Notes: generated by a model from the sequence alone, not told the origin. A stretch of DNA of 64,000 nucleotides from Symsagittifera roscoffensis (GCF_963678635.1 NC_087062.1:50606178-50670177), one strand, 5' to 3'; counted from the first letter of the stretch, positions 1 through 12,375 are shown. Made by a program: numbers and translations.

Positions 1-59
1 TGAATTGCTTTAATTTTTTATTGGTTCGCTTCAATTTACCAATGATTGACCTCTGATCA

Positions 60-140
60 TACAGGCTGGCCGCGAGATGAAGGCGGTGAACTGTTAATCA
101 TTATGCTCTGCGTGCGTGAGTTCGAAGCTAATCCATGACG
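60..140 (+). pseudogene. tRNA-Ser-like unit, loop reads GTT
   Basis: The Ser-type body with long variable arm (CTCTGCGTGCGTG) is clear. The anticodon loop is CTGTTAA, so the triplet is GTT, and the anticodon stem is mostly unpaired. The B box keeps GAGTTCGAA but then diverges. A T-run follows. Confidence 0.6.
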
Positions 141-736
141 AGTACTTTTTTTATGAACACCTGACTTGAGTTCGGTAGGCACAAAAACTGATGTTTACCT
201 AATTTTGTTAGTAAATCACCAAAAAACTTGTCAGGTCACAAAAAATTGGCGAACGAATCGGCACGCAAAATATTGAAGTTCGTCTAAGCTGAATAGTCAA
301 GCAACCAAACGTTGAAAAATTTCAAGTTTGTTCATGAAAAAAATTGGGTGGCCAATGTAATACGTTTTGCTATTAAAACCATTCGAGGCACGGATTTTTG
401 AAAAACTTGAGATTACTTTTTTGGCCAGTTTTTCCACGAACAACTATCGTTTCACAACGGAAGCAATATAAAGTTAGGTTTTCCTTAATTTTTTGTTTCG
501 CATCGGTTGATAGTTTCAAAGCTCTAACAGGTTGCTTAGAAAAATTGGAAATTTTAGCAAAACGATTTGGTCTATAAAAAGATTTCCACCAGTCCTGTTC
601 TAAGACTAGTGTACTAACATCGTCATTACATTTTATATACACAGACATCAAGTCCGATTTTGATCGAGTAATGGCTTGAATTGCTTTAAATTTTTTATTG
701 GTTCGATTCAATTTACCAATGATTGACCCCTGGTCT

Positions 737-817
737 TACAGGCTGGCAGCAAGGTGAAGGCGAGGAAGTGGTAATCAATATGTTCTGCGTGCGTGGGTTC
801 GAAACTCATTCCTTACG
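737..817 (+). pseudogene. tRNA-Ser-like unit, loop reads GGT
   Basis: Degraded Ser body: the A box is TGGCAGCAAGG, the loop is GTGGTAA and the acceptor 3' side is CCTTAC. The B box GGTTCGAA is preserved. Confidence 0.55.
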
Positions 818-1412
818 AGTAATTTTTTACGAACACCTGAACTGAATTCGGTAGGCACAAAAACTGATGTTTACCTAATTTTGTTAATAACTCACCAAAA
901 AACTCTTCAGGTCACAAAAAATTGGAGAAAAAATCGGCACGCAAAACATTGAAGTTCGTCTAAGCAGAATAGTCAAGCAACCAAACGTTGAAAAATTTCA
1001 AGTTTGATCATGAAAAAAATTGGATGGCAAATGTAAAACATTTTGCTATTAAAACCATTCAAGGCACTGATTTTTGAAAAAGTTGAGGTTAGTTTTTTGG
1101 CCGAGTTTTTCCACAATTTAGTATCGTTTCACAACGGAAGCAATATAAACTTAGGTTTTCCTTAATTTTTTGTTTCGCATCGGTTGATAGTTTCAAAGCT
1201 CTAACAGGTTGCTTAGAAAAATTGGAAGTTTTAGCAAAACGATTCGGTCTATAAAAAGATTTCCACCAGTCCTGTTCTAAGACTAGTGTGCTAACTTCGT
1301 CATTACATTTGTTATGCACAGACATCAAGTCCGTTTTTGATCGAGCAATGGCTTGAATTGCTTTAATTTTTTATTGATTCGATTCAATTTACCAATGATT
1401 GACCTTTGATCT

Positions 1413-1493
1413 TACAGGCTGGCCGCGAGGTGAAGGCGGTGAAGTGTTAATCAGTTTGTTCTGCGTGCATGGGTTTGAAATTCATCCCTGTCG
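1413..1493 (+). pseudogene. tRNA-Ser-like unit, loop reads GTT
   Basis: The loop is GTGTTAA with a broken stem. The variable arm has GCATGGG. The 3' end CCCTGTCG is well kept and TTTTT follows within seven bases. Confidence 0.55.
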
Positions 1494-2085
1494 ATTAGTT
1501 TTTAAAAACACCTGGATTGAGTTCGGTAAGCACAAAACTAATATTTACCTAGTTTTCATAATAACTCACCAAAAAATTTGTCAGATCACAAAAATTTGAG
1601 GAAAGAATCGGCTCGCAAACCCAGGAAGTTTGTCTAAGCAGACTAGTCAAGCAACCAAACGATGAAAAACTTTAAGTTTGTTCATGAAGAAAATCGGATG
1701 GCCAATGTTATACATTTCCTATTGAAACCATTCAAGGCACGGAGTTTTGAAAAACTTGAGGTTACTTTTTTGGCCGAGTTTTTCCACAATTAACTATCGT
1801 TTCACAACGGAAGCGATATAGAGTTAGGTTTTTCCCGAATTTTTTGTTTCGCATCGGTTGATAGTTTCAAAGCTCTAACAGGTTGCTTAGAAAAACTGGA
1901 AATTTTAGCGAAATGATTTGGTCTATAAAAAGATTTGCACCAGTCCTGTTCTAAGACTAGTGTGCTAACTTTGTCATTACATTTTATATACACAGACATC
2001 AAGTCCGTTTTTGATCGAGCAATGGCTTGAATTGCTTTAATTTTTTCTTGGTTCGATTCAATTTACCAATGATTGACCTCTGATC

Positions 2086-2166
2086 TTTTGGCTGGCAGCG
2101 AGGTGAAGGCGGTGAATTGTTAATCAATTTGTTTTGCGTGCATGGGTTTGAAATTCATCCCTGTCG
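2086..2166 (+). pseudogene. tRNA-Ser-like unit, degraded acceptor
   Basis: The 5' acceptor is lost (CTTTTGGC replaces TACAGGC). The loop TTGTTAA and stem are altered. CCCTGTCG remains at the 3' end, before a T5 run. Confidence 0.5.
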
Positions 2167-2757
2167 GTTAGTTTTTAAAAACAGCTGAACTGCGTTCGGT
2201 AAGCACAAAAATATTATTTACCTAATTTTCATAAAAACTTACCAAAAAAATTGTCAGATCACAAAAATTTGGTAAAAGAATCGGCTCGCAAACATTTGAA
2301 GTTTGTCTAAGCAGACTAGTCAAGCAACCAAACGTTGAAAAACTTTAATTTTGTTCATGAAGAAAATCGGATGGCCAATGTTATACGTTTTCCTATTGAA
2401 ACCATTCTAGGCATGGATTTTTGAAAAACTTGAGGTTACTTTTTCGGCCGAGTTTTTTCACCTATAACTATCGTTTCTCAAAGGAAGCAATATAAAATTA
2501 GGTTTTCCATATTTTTATTTTTCGCATCGTTTGATAGTTTCAAAGCTCTAACAGGTTGCTTAGAAAAACTGGAATTTTTAGCGAATTGATTTGGTCTATA
2601 AAAAATTTGAACAGTCCTGTTCTGAGACTAGTGTGCTAACTTTGTCATTACACTTAATATACACAGGCATCCAGTCCGTTTTTGATCGAGCAATGGCTTG
2701 ATTTGCTTAAATTTTTTATTGGTTCGATTCAATTTTCCAATGATTGCACTCAGGTCG

Positions 2758-2838
2758 TACAGGCTGGCCGCGAGGTGAATGCAGTGAAGTGTTAATCAAT
2801 ATGTTCTGCGTGCGTGGGTTCAAAATTCATCCCTGTCG
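2758..2838 (+). pseudogene. tRNA-Ser-like unit
   Basis: TACAGGCTGGCCGCGAGG start; loop GTGTTAA (GTT); variable arm GTTCTGCGTGCGTG as in the family consensus. The B box is altered to GGTTCAAAAT. Confidence 0.55.
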
Positions 2839-3480
2839 ATTAGTTTTTTAAAACACTGAACACTGTTCGGTAAGCACAAAAACTGATATTTACCTAATTT
2901 TCTTAATAACTCACCAAAAATTTGTCAGATCACAAAAAATTGGAAAAAAATTAGCTCGCAAACTATTGGAATTCATCTAAGCAGATTATTGAAGCAAGTA
3001 AACGTTGAAAAATTTCAGTTTTTTCATAAAGAAAATCGGATGGCCAATGTTATACGTTTTTCTATTGAAACCATTCAAGGCATGGAAATTTGAAAAACTT
3101 CAGGTTACTTTTTTGACCGTTTTGCCATAAAAAACTATCGTTTTTCATTGGAAGCAATTCAAAATCACGTTTCCCTTATTTTTTTGTTCTGCTTTGTTTG
3201 ATAGTTTCAAAGCTCTAACAGGTTGCTCAGAAAAACTTGAAATTTTAGCGAAACGACTTAGTCTATAAAGAGATTTGCACTAGTCCTGTTCTAAGACTAG
3301 AAAGCTTATTTCGTCGTTATAATTTCTATACACAGACGTCAAGTTTATTTTCGATCGAACGATGGCTCGATTTGATAAGTTTCTTTTGTTTTGAGCAAAA
3401 AAGTTATTCAATTTGAAGCGAAGCAATTTTCCTTTATTTTTTTGGTTCAATTCATTTTGCCAAAAAACTATTTCTGGTCT

Positions 3481-3561
3481 TATAGGTTTCCCGAAAGATT
3501 AAGGGATTGAAGTGCTAATCAATATGTTCTGCGTGAGTGGGTCCGAATCCCGTTCCTGTCG
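3481..3561 (+). pseudogene. tRNA-Ser-like unit, GCT triplet
   Basis: The loop GTGCTAA keeps the Ser GCT triplet, but the D arm has changed to TTTCCCGAAAG and the anticodon stem has mismatches. The T arm reads GGGTCCGAATCCC. Confidence 0.55.
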
Positions 3562-4181
3562 ATTAGTTTTAAAAACACTTGAATTGAATTCGGTGAGCAC
3601 AAAAACTGATATTTACCTAATTTTGTTAATAACTCACCCAAAAATTTGTCAGATCACAAAGAGTTGAATAAAAAAAATGGCTCGCAAACCACTGAAGTTC
3701 GTCGAAGCAGACAAGTCAAGCAACCAAACGTTGGAAACTTTAAAGTTTGTTCATGAAGAAAATCGTATGGCCAAGGTTATACGTTTTTCTATTGAAACCA
3801 TTTAAGGCATGGACTTTGAAAAGCTTCAGGTTACTTTTTTGGCCGAGTTTTTCAACGGAAGCAATAAAAATTAGGTTTTCCTCAATTTTTTGTTTCGCTT
3901 CGTTTGATAGTTTTAAAGCTCTAACAGGTTGCTTAAAAACTTCAAAACTTACCGAAATGATTTGGTCTTTAAGAAGATTTACACTAGTCCTGTTCTAAGA
4001 TTTCAGGATAATTTTTTGGCTTTTTTTTCACAAAAAACTATCGTTTTTTTGGATGCAACTCAAAATCAGGTTTCCCCTAATTTTTGTTCTGCTTCGTTTG
4101 ATAGTTTCAAAGCTCTAACAGGTTGCTCAGAAAAAAACTTGAAATTTAAGCGAAACGATTTGGTCTATAAAAAGATTTACA

Positions 4182-4202
4182 CTAGTCCTGTTCTAAGACT
4201 AG
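4182..4202 (+). other. Conserved spacer hairpin CTAGTC/GACTAG
   Basis: CTAGTC, a nine-base loop CTGTTCTAA, then GACTAG. The element recurs in nearly every Ser unit on both arms, just after a TATAAAA-like run. Variants with paired changes exist (5330-5348 and 23592-23610). Function unknown. Confidence 0.6.
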
Positions 4203-4385
4203 AGTGCTTATTTCGTCATTATATCTTCTATAAACAAACGTCAAGTTTATTTTCGATCGAACAATGGCTTGATTTGATAAGTTTTTTTCTAATTTGAGCA
4301 AATTATTTATTCATTTTGAAGCGAAGCAACTTTGCTTAGTTTTTTATTGGTTCAATTCATTTTACCAAAAAATGACTTCTGGTCC

Positions 4386-4466
4386 TACAAGTTTCCCGAG
4401 AGGCTAAGGGGTGGAAATCCTATTCAATATGTTCTGCGTGCGTGGTTCCGAAGCCCATCCCTGTCG
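4386..4466 (+). pseudogene. tRNA-Ser-like unit
   Basis: D arm TTTCCCGAGAGG, loop ATCCTAT, T arm GGTTCCGAAGCCC. It is the counterpart of the - strand unit at 24429, which keeps GCT in the loop. It ends CCCTGTCG followed by TTTTT. Confidence 0.55.
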
Positions 4467-5116
4467 ATTAGTTTTTAAAAACACCTGAAAGGAATTCGGT
4501 AAGCACAAAAACTGATAATTTCCTAATTTTGTTAATAATTCACCCAAAAATTTGTCAGATCACCAAAAATTGGAAGAGGATCGGCTCAAAAATCTTTGAA
4601 GTTCGTCTAAGCGGACTACTCAAGCAACCAAACGTTGAAAATTTTTAAGTTTGTTCATGAATAAAATCGGATGGCCAAGGTTGAACGTTTTTCTATTGAA
4701 ACCATTTAGGGCATGGAAATTTGAAAAAATTCAGGTTACTTTTTTGGCCGAGTTTTTCGACAAAAAATTATCATTTGTCAACGGACGCAATAAAAATTAG
4801 GTTTTCCCTAACTTTTTGTTTCGCTTCGTTTGATAGTTTTAAAGCTCTAACAGGTTGCTTAAAAAACCTTGAAAAATTAGCGAAATGATTTGGTCTTTAA
4901 GAAGATTTGCACTAGTCTTGTTCTAAGACTAGAGTGCTTATTTCGTCGTTATTTTTTCTATACACAGACGTAAAGTCTATTTTTGATCGAACAATGGCTT
5001 GATTTGATAAGTTTTTTGTTTTGAGCGAAAAAAAAACTATTCTATTTGAAGCGAAGCAACTTTGCTTTAATTTTTTATTGGTTCGATTAATTTTACCAAA
5101 AATTGATTTCTGGTGT

Positions 5117-5197
5117 TTCAGGTTGCCCGAAGGGTTAAGGGGTTGAAGTGATATTCAATATGCTGTGCGTGCGTGGGTCCGAATCCCATCCCCGTCG
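5117..5197 (+). pseudogene. tRNA-Ser-like unit, loop reads GAT
   Basis: Loop GTGATAT and D arm TTGCCCGAAGGG. It matches the - strand unit at 23744, which shares the same loop. The change therefore predates the inverted duplication. Confidence 0.55.
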
Positions 5198-5329
5198 ATT
5201 ATTTTTTTAAAACATCTGAACTGAATTCTGTAAGCACAAAACTGATATTTACCTAATTTGTCTAGGAAGACTAAAAAATGTACCTAATTTTGTCTTGTTG
5301 CACAATTTGGTTCAAATAACTATTTGAAC

Positions 5330-5348
5330 TAGCCCTGTTCTAGGGCTA
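5330..5348 (+). other. Covariant form of the spacer hairpin
   Basis: TAGCCC/GGGCTA with loop TGTTCTA. Compared with 4182-4202 both sides of one base pair have changed (T-A to C-G) and one more pair has been gained. Confidence 0.6.
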
Positions 5349-5640
5349 AATTGCTAAATTCATCATTAAGTTTCAAATACATTGAGGTTAAGTTTTTGGC
5401 CGAGCTTTCCCGCAAAAAAGTTATCGGTTTTCTATGGAAGCAATTAAAATTGAAGTTTTTCTTATATGATTGTTTCGATTCCTTTCATAGTTTCAAAGCT
5501 CGCTCAGAAAAACATGAAGTTTTAGCGAACTGATTTGGTCTATGAAACGTTCATGAAAAATTATTCTGTTTGAAGAAAAGCAACTTTGCTTAATTCTTTT
5601 ATTGGTTCGATTGCATTCACCAATGTTTGACTTCAGGTCT

Positions 5641-5722
5641 TACAGGTTGGCGGAGAGGTTAAGGCATTGAAATGCTATTCCAATATGTTCTGCGTGCGTG
5701 GGTTTGAGAACCATCCCTGTCG
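5641..5722 (+). pseudogene. tRNA-Ser-like unit, GCT triplet
   Basis: TACAGGTTGGCGGAGAGG start; loop ATGCTAT with GCT. The anticodon stem TTGAA/TCCAA pairs at four of five positions. The spacing to the previous unit is short (524 bp), which implies a spacer deletion. Confidence 0.6.
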
Positions 5723-6475
5723 ATTATTTTTCTAAAACACCAGAGCTGAAGTAGGTACCCACAAAAACTGATATTTACCTAATTTTTTTAACAACTCACC
5801 AAAAAAATTTACAGATCACAAAACTTCACAGCACAAATTGAAATGCAACCAATTGAAAATTGTCTGAGCAGACTAATCACGCAAGCAAACTTAGAAAAAT
5901 TTATTTCAACAAGCAAATCAAAAGGCCAATTTTTTTCCGTTTTTATATTGAAACAAACCGAGTCTGCGAGTTTTGTCTAAGCAGAGTAGTCAAGCAACCA
6001 AATGTTGAAGAATTTTAAGTTTGTTCATGAAGAAAATCGGATGGCCAATGTTGTACGTTTTTCTGTTGAAACCATTCAAGGTATGGAATTTTGAAAAACT
6101 TCAGGTTACTTTTTTGGCCGAGTTTTTCCACAAAGCGTTTTTCAGCGGAAGCAATATCGAATTAGGTTTTCTTTAATTTTTTGTTTCGCATCTTTTGATA
6201 GTTTCAAACCTCTAACAGGTACAGGTGGCTGCGAAAAACTGGGCTTTTTAGCGAAACGATTTGGTCTATGAAAAGATTAGCACTAGCCCTGTTCTATGAC
6301 TAGTAAGCTTATTTCATCAATACAATTCATATACCCAACGTCAAGTCTAGTTTGATCGAACAATGGCTTGATTTGATACGTTTTTTTGTTCTGAGCTTAT
6401 AACTATTCTATCTGAAGCGAAGCAACTTTGCTTCATTTTTTTGGGTTCGATTCACCTAATCAATGATTGCCTTCA

Positions 6476-6557
6476 TACAGGGTGGCCGAGTGGTTACGCC
6501 GTTGGAATATAACTCCAATATGGTCCGAGTGCGTGGCTCTGAATCACATCTCTTTCG
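6476..6557 (+). pseudogene. tRNA-Ser-like unit with intact A box
   Basis: TACAGGGTGGCCGAGTGG gives a textbook A box, but the loop is ATATAAC and the B box is ruined (GGCTCTGAATCAC). No counterpart was found on the - arm. It is repeated at 10906. Confidence 0.6.
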
Positions 6558-7196
6558 AATAATTTTTTAAAAACATCAACCGAACTCGGTGAGCACAAAA
6601 AGTGATTTCTACCTAAATCTGTTTATAACTCACTAAAGAATTTTTAAATCAAAAATTTTTGAGAACAATTCGGCATGCAAACAATTGAAGTTTGTCTAAG
6701 CAAACTAGTCAATCAACCAAAGTTTGAAAAACAACAAGTTGTTTCAAGAAGAAAGTCGGTTGGCCAATAATATACGTTTTTCAATTGAAACTAATCAATC
6801 AATGGAAATTCAAAAAACTTGAGGTTACGTTTTTGGTCGAGCTTTACCGCAAAAAAATTATCGGTTTTCTATGGAAGCAATTAAAATTGAAGTTTTTCTT
6901 ATATTTTTGTTTCGATTCCTTTCATAGTTTCAAAGTTCGCTCAGAAAAACATGAAGTTTTAGCAAACTGATTTGGTCTATGAAACGTTCTGAAATGAGTA
7001 CTGTTCTATAATTAGAGTACCTACTTCAGCCTTCCAGGTTAAATTCATAGACATCAAGTCAAATAATGCACAATTTTGGTAAGATTTGATAGGTTTCATT
7101 GTTTTGAGCAAAAAAATTATTCTATTTGAAGAAAAGCATCTTTGCTTAAATCTTTTATTGGTTCGATTGCATTTACCAATGTATGAATTTAGGTCT

Positions 7197-7278
7197 TACA
7201 GGTTGGCGAAGAGGTTAAGGCATTGAAATGCTAATCCAATATGTTCTGCGTGCGTGGGTTTGAATACCATCCCTGTCG
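7197..7278 (+). pseudogene. tRNA-Ser(GCT)-like unit
   Basis: Loop ATGCTAA with the GCT triplet. Stem TTGAA/TCCAA has one A-C mismatch. The B box is GGTTTGAATACC. Terminator-like T6 follows. It is duplicated at 11627 and mirrored at 23076. Confidence 0.65.
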
Positions 7279-7863
7279 ATTAGTTTTTTAAAACATCTGA
7301 ACTGAATTCTGTAAGCACAAAACTGATATTTACCTAATTTGTCTAGGAAGACTGAAAAATGTACCTAATTTTGTCTTGTTGCACAATTTGGAGTAGCTGA
7401 AGTAGGTACCCAAAAAAACTGATATTTACTTAACTTTGTTAACAACTCAACAAAAATGTTTACAGATCACAAAATTTCACAGCAAAAAATGGAATGCAAC
7501 CAATTGAAATTTGTCTGAGAAACAAACCAGTTTTTACCTTGAAACAAACCCTCCAAGCAAAAAAACTTTGAAAAGATTAATGTTACTTTTTTGGCCGAGA
7601 ATTTCTGCAAAAAAACTGCCTCCTATTGAAGTAACTCATGTTGAAATTTTTTAAAATTTTGTTTTGCATAGTTTCATAGTTTCGAAGCTATAATGGATTG
7701 CTTAGAAAAACAGAAAAATTTAGCGAAACGAGTTGGTAAATAAAACAATTTGAACTAAATCTGTACTAAAAGTAGAGTGCTTCACAATTGTTTCGAAATT
7801 TCAAACTTTGCTGCAAAATTTTTTTTAGATCTTTTCAATTTACCAATGGCTGACCTGTGGTCA

Positions 7864-7945
7864 GACAGGGTGGCCACAAGATAATTGCATTGAACTGCTA
7901 ATTCAAAACGGTCTGCGTGCCTGGTATCGAGTACCATCTGTGCCG
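7864..7945 (+). pseudogene. tRNA-Ser(GCT)-like unit, perfect anticodon arm
   Basis: GACAGGG start; anticodon arm TTGAA/CTGCTAA/TTCAA is fully paired and GCT is kept. The D arm (TGGCCACAAGATAA) and acceptor 3' side (CTGTGCC) have decayed. Mirrored at 22441. Confidence 0.65.
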
Positions 7946-8726
7946 ATTCGTTCTTAAAACTGAATTCGGTAAGCTCAAAAACTGATTGTTTACCTAAGTT
8001 TGTTCAAAACTCATCGAGAAAGTTGTCAGATCACAAAAAATAACAGAATACATTGACTCGCCAAAATTAGCAGATTTGGTAAGCAACCAAATTTTCAATC
8101 ATTCAGAATTCTTCTTGAAGCCATTCGGATGCTTAGATATATAAGTTTTTTTATGGAAACCATTGAAGCAAAAGCATTTTGAAAAACTGCAGGTTTATTT
8201 TGTGGCCCAAGTTTTTGAAATTTGTCTAAGCAGTTTACTCAAGCAAGGAAACGTTGAAAAGCTTTAAGTTTTTTCGTGAAGAAAATCGGATGACCATTGT
8301 TATACGTTTTTCTATCGAAAACAATCAAAAAATGGAATTTTGAAAAATTTCAGGTTGCTTATTTGGTCCAGCTTTTCCACAAAAAACTATCGTTTTTCAA
8401 TGAAAGGAAGACAAAACTAAATTTTCCTTAAATTTTCAATTCGCTTTGTATGATAGTTTGAAAGCTCTAACAGGTTGCTTAGAAAAATTGGCGAGAGGAT
8501 TTGCTCTATAAAACGAATTAAACTAGTCCTGTTTCAGGATTAGAATATTTACTTCGTCAATACATTTTATTTACCAAAAACTTCGAAACTATTTTTGATC
8601 GAACGATGGCTTGATTTGATAGCTCTTTTTATTTTGAGCAAAAAATTATTCTATTTGAAGCATAGCATATCTTTGCTTCAAATTTTTATTGTTCGATTCA
8701 ATTTACCAACGAATGAGTTCAGTGCA

Positions 8727-8812
8727 GACGGGGTGGTCGAGTGGTTTAGGCGATGGATAGACTGCAAATCTAAAACGTTCTGTGTGCGTGAGTTCGAATC
8801 CCAGCTCTGTCG
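8727..8812 (+). tRNA. tRNA-Ser body with GCA (Cys) anticodon
   Basis: The acceptor GACGGGG/CTCTGTC pairs at all seven positions with two G-U pairs. A box TGGTCGAGTGG and B box GAGTTCGAATCCC are intact, and T5 follows at 8818. The loop is CTGCAAA, so the anticodon is GCA. The mirrored unit at 19536 has CTGCTAA (GCT), so this copy changed by T to A at position 36. Two T-stem mismatches remain. By body it is a serine tRNA; by anticodon it would read Cys codons. It may be a pseudogene. Confidence 0.65.
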
Positions 8813-8817
8813 ATTAG

Positions 8818-8822
8818 TTTTT
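8818..8822 (+). terminator. Pol III T5 terminator
   Basis: TTTTT begins five bases after the discriminator base of the GCA unit. It is conserved after most Ser units, usually within TAGTTTTTAAAAACACC. Confidence 0.6.
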
Positions 8823-9445
8823 AAAAACACCTGAACTGAATTCGGTGAGCACAACAACTTATGTTTACCTCAATTGATAATAACTCACCGAGACAGTTGT
8901 CAGATCACAAAAACTAAGAGAACAAATCGACTCGCCAAAATTTGCAGACTTGGCAAGCAACCAACTTTTCAATCATTCAGAATTCTTCTTGAAGCAATTC
9001 GGATGGCTAGATATATACGTTTTTTTTATGGAAACCATTGAAGCAAAAGTATTTTGAAAAACTGCAGGTTAGTTTTGTGGCCCAAGTTTTCAGCAAGAAA
9101 ATTATCTTTTTTTCAGTGGGAGAATTTCGACAAGACGTTTTTCCTAAATTTTTGTTTCGCTTCGTTTCATTTTTGAAAGCTGTAACAGGTTGCTTAGAAA
9201 AACTTGAATTTTCAGTGAAATGAATTGGTCTATAAAAAGCTTTGATCTTGTCCTGTTCTGAAACTAGAGTGCTTACCTCGTCTTTCCAGTTTTTATACAA
9301 AAATGTCAAGTCTATTTTCGATCGAGCAATGTCTTGCTTTGATAGGTTTATTATTTTGAACAAAACAATATTCTATTTGAAGCATAGCATCTTTGCTTCA
9401 AGTTTTTATTGATTCGATTCAATTTACCAGCGAATGACTTCTGGT

Positions 9446-9526
9446 ACTAAATTGCCCGATTTGTTAAGGCGTTAAACTGCTTATCCAATACGCTCTGCGT
9501 TCCTGGGTCGAATCCCATGTCTGACA
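9446..9526 (+). pseudogene. tRNA-Ser(GCT)-like unit, damaged acceptor
   Basis: ACTAAAT replaces the GACAGGG acceptor strand. The loop is CTGCTTA (GCT). One base is missing in the T arm relative to its copy at 13878 (GGGTCGAATCCC versus GGGTGCGAATCCC). Confidence 0.6.
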
Positions 9527-10174
9527 ATCAGTTTTCGAGAATACCTGAACAGAATTCAGTAAGCACAAAAACTGATTTATACCAAATTTTGTTAGTAACA
9601 TACCGAGAAGTTTGTCAGATCACAAGGTATTAGAAGAAGAATCGGCTCACCATTTTTTGAAATTTGTCTAAGCAGTTTAGTCAAGCAAGGAAACGTTGAA
9701 AAGATTTAACTTTTTTCGTGAAGAAAATCGGATGACCATTTTTATACGTTTTTCTATCGAAAACAATCAAATAATGGAATTTTGAAAAAATTCAGGTTGC
9801 TTTTTTGGTCCAGCTTTTCCACAAAAAACTATCGTTTTTCAATGGAAGGAAGACAAAACTAAATTTTCCTTAAATTTTCAATTCGCTTTGTATGATAGTT
9901 TGAAAGCTCTAACAGGTTGCTTAGAAAAACTTCGTTTCGCAAAAATTGACGATACGATTTGGTCTATAAAACGATTTGAACTAATCCTCTTTCAAGACTA
10001 GAATGCTTACTTCGTCAATACAATTTGATTACAAAAACTTCAAAACTATTTTTGATCGAACGATGGCTTGATTTGTTTGATAGCTTTTATTATTTTGAGC
10101 AAAAAAATATTCTATTTGAAGCATAGCAAACTTCTTATGTTCGATTCAATTGACCAACGAATGGGTTCACTGCA

Positions 10175-10260
10175 GACATGGTGGTCGAATGGTTTAGGCG
10201 ATGGATTGCCTGCTTATCTAATACGTTCTGTGTGCGTCGGTGCGATTTGCAGCTTTGTCG
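10175..10260 (+). pseudogene. tRNA-Ser(GCT)-like unit, degraded T arm
   Basis: GACATGGTGGTCGAATGG start and loop CTGCTTA, but the B box has become GGTGCGATTTGC. TTTTT follows. Duplicated at 14608. Confidence 0.6.
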
Positions 10261-10905
10261 ATTAGTTTTTAAAAACACCTGAACTGAATTCGGTGAGCAC
10301 AACATCATTTGATACCTCAATTGATAATACCTCACCGAGAATTTACCAGATCACAAAGTTGTAGAGATAGAATCGGGTCGCAACCTTTTGGAATTCGTCC
10401 AAGCAGAGTAGTCAAGCAATTAAATGTTCCAAAATTTTAAGTTTGTTCATGAACAAAATCGGTTGGCCAATGTTATACGTTTTTCTTTTGAGTTTGCGAA
10501 AACATTCAAGGTATGGAATTTTGAAATACTTCAGGTTACTTTTTTGGCCGAGTTTTTCCACAAAGCGTTTTTCAGCGGAAGCAATATCGAATTAGGTTTT
10601 CTTTAATCTTTTGTTTCGCATCGTTTGATAGTTTCAAACCTCTAACAGGTACAGGTGGCTGCGAAAAACTGGGCTTTTTAGCGAAACGATTTGGTCTATG
10701 AAAAGATTAGCACTAGCCCTGTTCTATGACTAGTAAGCTTAATTCATCAATACAATTCATATACCCAACGTCAAGTCTAGTTTGATCGAACAATGGCTTG
10801 ATTTGATACGTTTTTTTGTTCTGAGCTTATAATTATTCTATCTGAAGCGAATCAACTTTGCTTCATTTTTTTGGGTTCGATTCACCTAATCAATGATTGC
10901 CTTCA

Positions 10906-10987
10906 TACAGGGTGGCCGAGTGGTTACGCCGTTGGAATATAACTCCAATATGGTCCGAGTGCGTGGCTCTGAATCACATCTCTTTCG
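10906..10987 (+). pseudogene. Copy 2 of unit 6476
   Basis: Same body as 6476 with the ATATAAC loop and destroyed B box. The A box TGGCCGAGTGG is still perfect. Confidence 0.6.
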
Positions 10988-11626
10988 AATAATTTTTTAA
11001 AAACATCAACTGAGTTCGGTGAGCACAAAAAGTGATTTCTACCTAAATCTGTTTATAACTCACTAAATAAGTTTTAAATCAAAAATTTTTGAGAACAATT
11101 CGGCATGCAAACAATTGAAGTTTGTCTAAGCAAACTAGTCAATCAACCAAAGTTTGAAAAACAACAAGTTGTTTCAAGAAGAAAGTCGGTTGGCCAATAT
11201 TATACGTTTTTCAATTGAAACTAATCAGTCAATGGAAATTCAAAAATTTTGAGGTTACGTTTTTGGCCGAGCTTTACCGCAAAAAAATTATCGGTTTTCT
11301 ATGGAAGCAATTAAAATTGAAGTTTTTCTTATATTTTTGTTTCGATTCCTTTCATAGTTTCAAAGTTCGCTCAGAAAAACATGAAGTTTTAGCAAACTGA
11401 TTTGGTCTATGAAACGTTCTGAAATGAGTACTGTTCTATAATTAGAGTACCTACTTCAGCCTTCCAGGTTAAATTCATAGACATCAAGTCAAATAATGCA
11501 CAATTTTGGTAAGATTTGATAGGTTTCATTGTTTTGAGCAAAAAAATTATTCTATTTGAAGAAAAGCATCTTTGCTTAAATCTTTTATTGGTTCGATTGC
11601 ATTTACCAATGTATGAATTCAGGTCT

Positions 11627-11708
11627 TACAGGTTGGCGAAGAGGTTAAGGCATTGAGATGCTAATCCAATATGTTCTGCGTGCGTGGGTTTGAATACCAT
11701 CCCTGTCG
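11627..11708 (+). pseudogene. Copy 2 of unit 7197, tRNA-Ser(GCT)-like
   Basis: Differs from 7197 by one A to G in the anticodon stem (CATTGAGATGCTAA). That allows G30 to pair with C40, so the stem is complete here. Confidence 0.62.
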
Positions 11709-12293
11709 ATTAGTTTTTTAAAACATCTGAACTGAATTCTGTAAGCACAAAACTGATATTTACCTAATTTGTCTAGGAAGACTAAAAAATGTACCTAATT
11801 TTGTCTTGTTGCACAATTTGGAGTAGCTGAAGTAGGTACCCAAAAAAACTGATATTTACTTAACTTTGTTAACAACTCAACAAAAATGTTTACAGATCAC
11901 AAAATTTCACAGCAAAAAATGGAATGCAACCAATTGAAATTTGTCTGAGAAACAAATCAGTTTTTATCTTGAAACAAACCCTCCAAGCAAAAAAACTTTG
12001 AAAAGATTAATGTTACTTTTTTGGCCGAGAATTTCTGCAAAAAAACTGCCTCCTATTGAAGTAACTCATGTTGAAATTTTTTAAAATTTTGTTTTGCATA
12101 TTTTCATAGTTTCGAAGCTATAATGGATTGCTTAGAAAAACAGAAAATTTTAGCGAAACGAGTTGGTAAATAAAACAATTTGAACTAAAACTGTACTAAA
12201 AGTAGAGTGCTGCACAATTGTTTCGAAATTTCAAACTTTGCTGCATAATTTTTTTTAGTTCTTTTCAATTTACCAATGGCTGACCTGTGGTCA

Positions 12294-12375
12294 GACAGGG
12301 TGGCCACAAGATAATTGCATTGAACTGCTAATTCAAAACGGTCTGCGTGCCTGGTATCGAGTATCATCTGTGCCG
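12294..12375 (+). pseudogene. Copy 2 of unit 7864, tRNA-Ser(GCT)-like
   Basis: Same fully paired anticodon arm with GCT. The T-arm region differs by one base (GAGTATC versus GAGTACC). Confidence 0.62.

Larger units (their letters stand above)
6074..10503 (+). repeat. 4.43 kb higher-order repeat, copy 1
   Basis: Six Ser units in fixed order (starts 6476, 7197, 7864, 8727, 9446, 10175) recur with small differences 4430-4433 bp downstream. The breakpoint is near ATTCAAGG at 6074 and 10504, inside the same spacer block of two units. That fits unequal crossing-over between homologous spacers. Confidence 0.9.

Noticed and set aside
3929..4297. 122-residue open frame
   Set aside because: It lies wholly in tRNA-Ser spacer with heavy Phe, Leu and Ser content from T-rich runs. 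Other copies of the spacer are interrupted.
8480..8520. TCTATAAAA as the promoter of the tRNA-Ser units
   Set aside because: It lies about 220 bp upstream of the tRNA. An upstream TATA for Pol III would be near -30.
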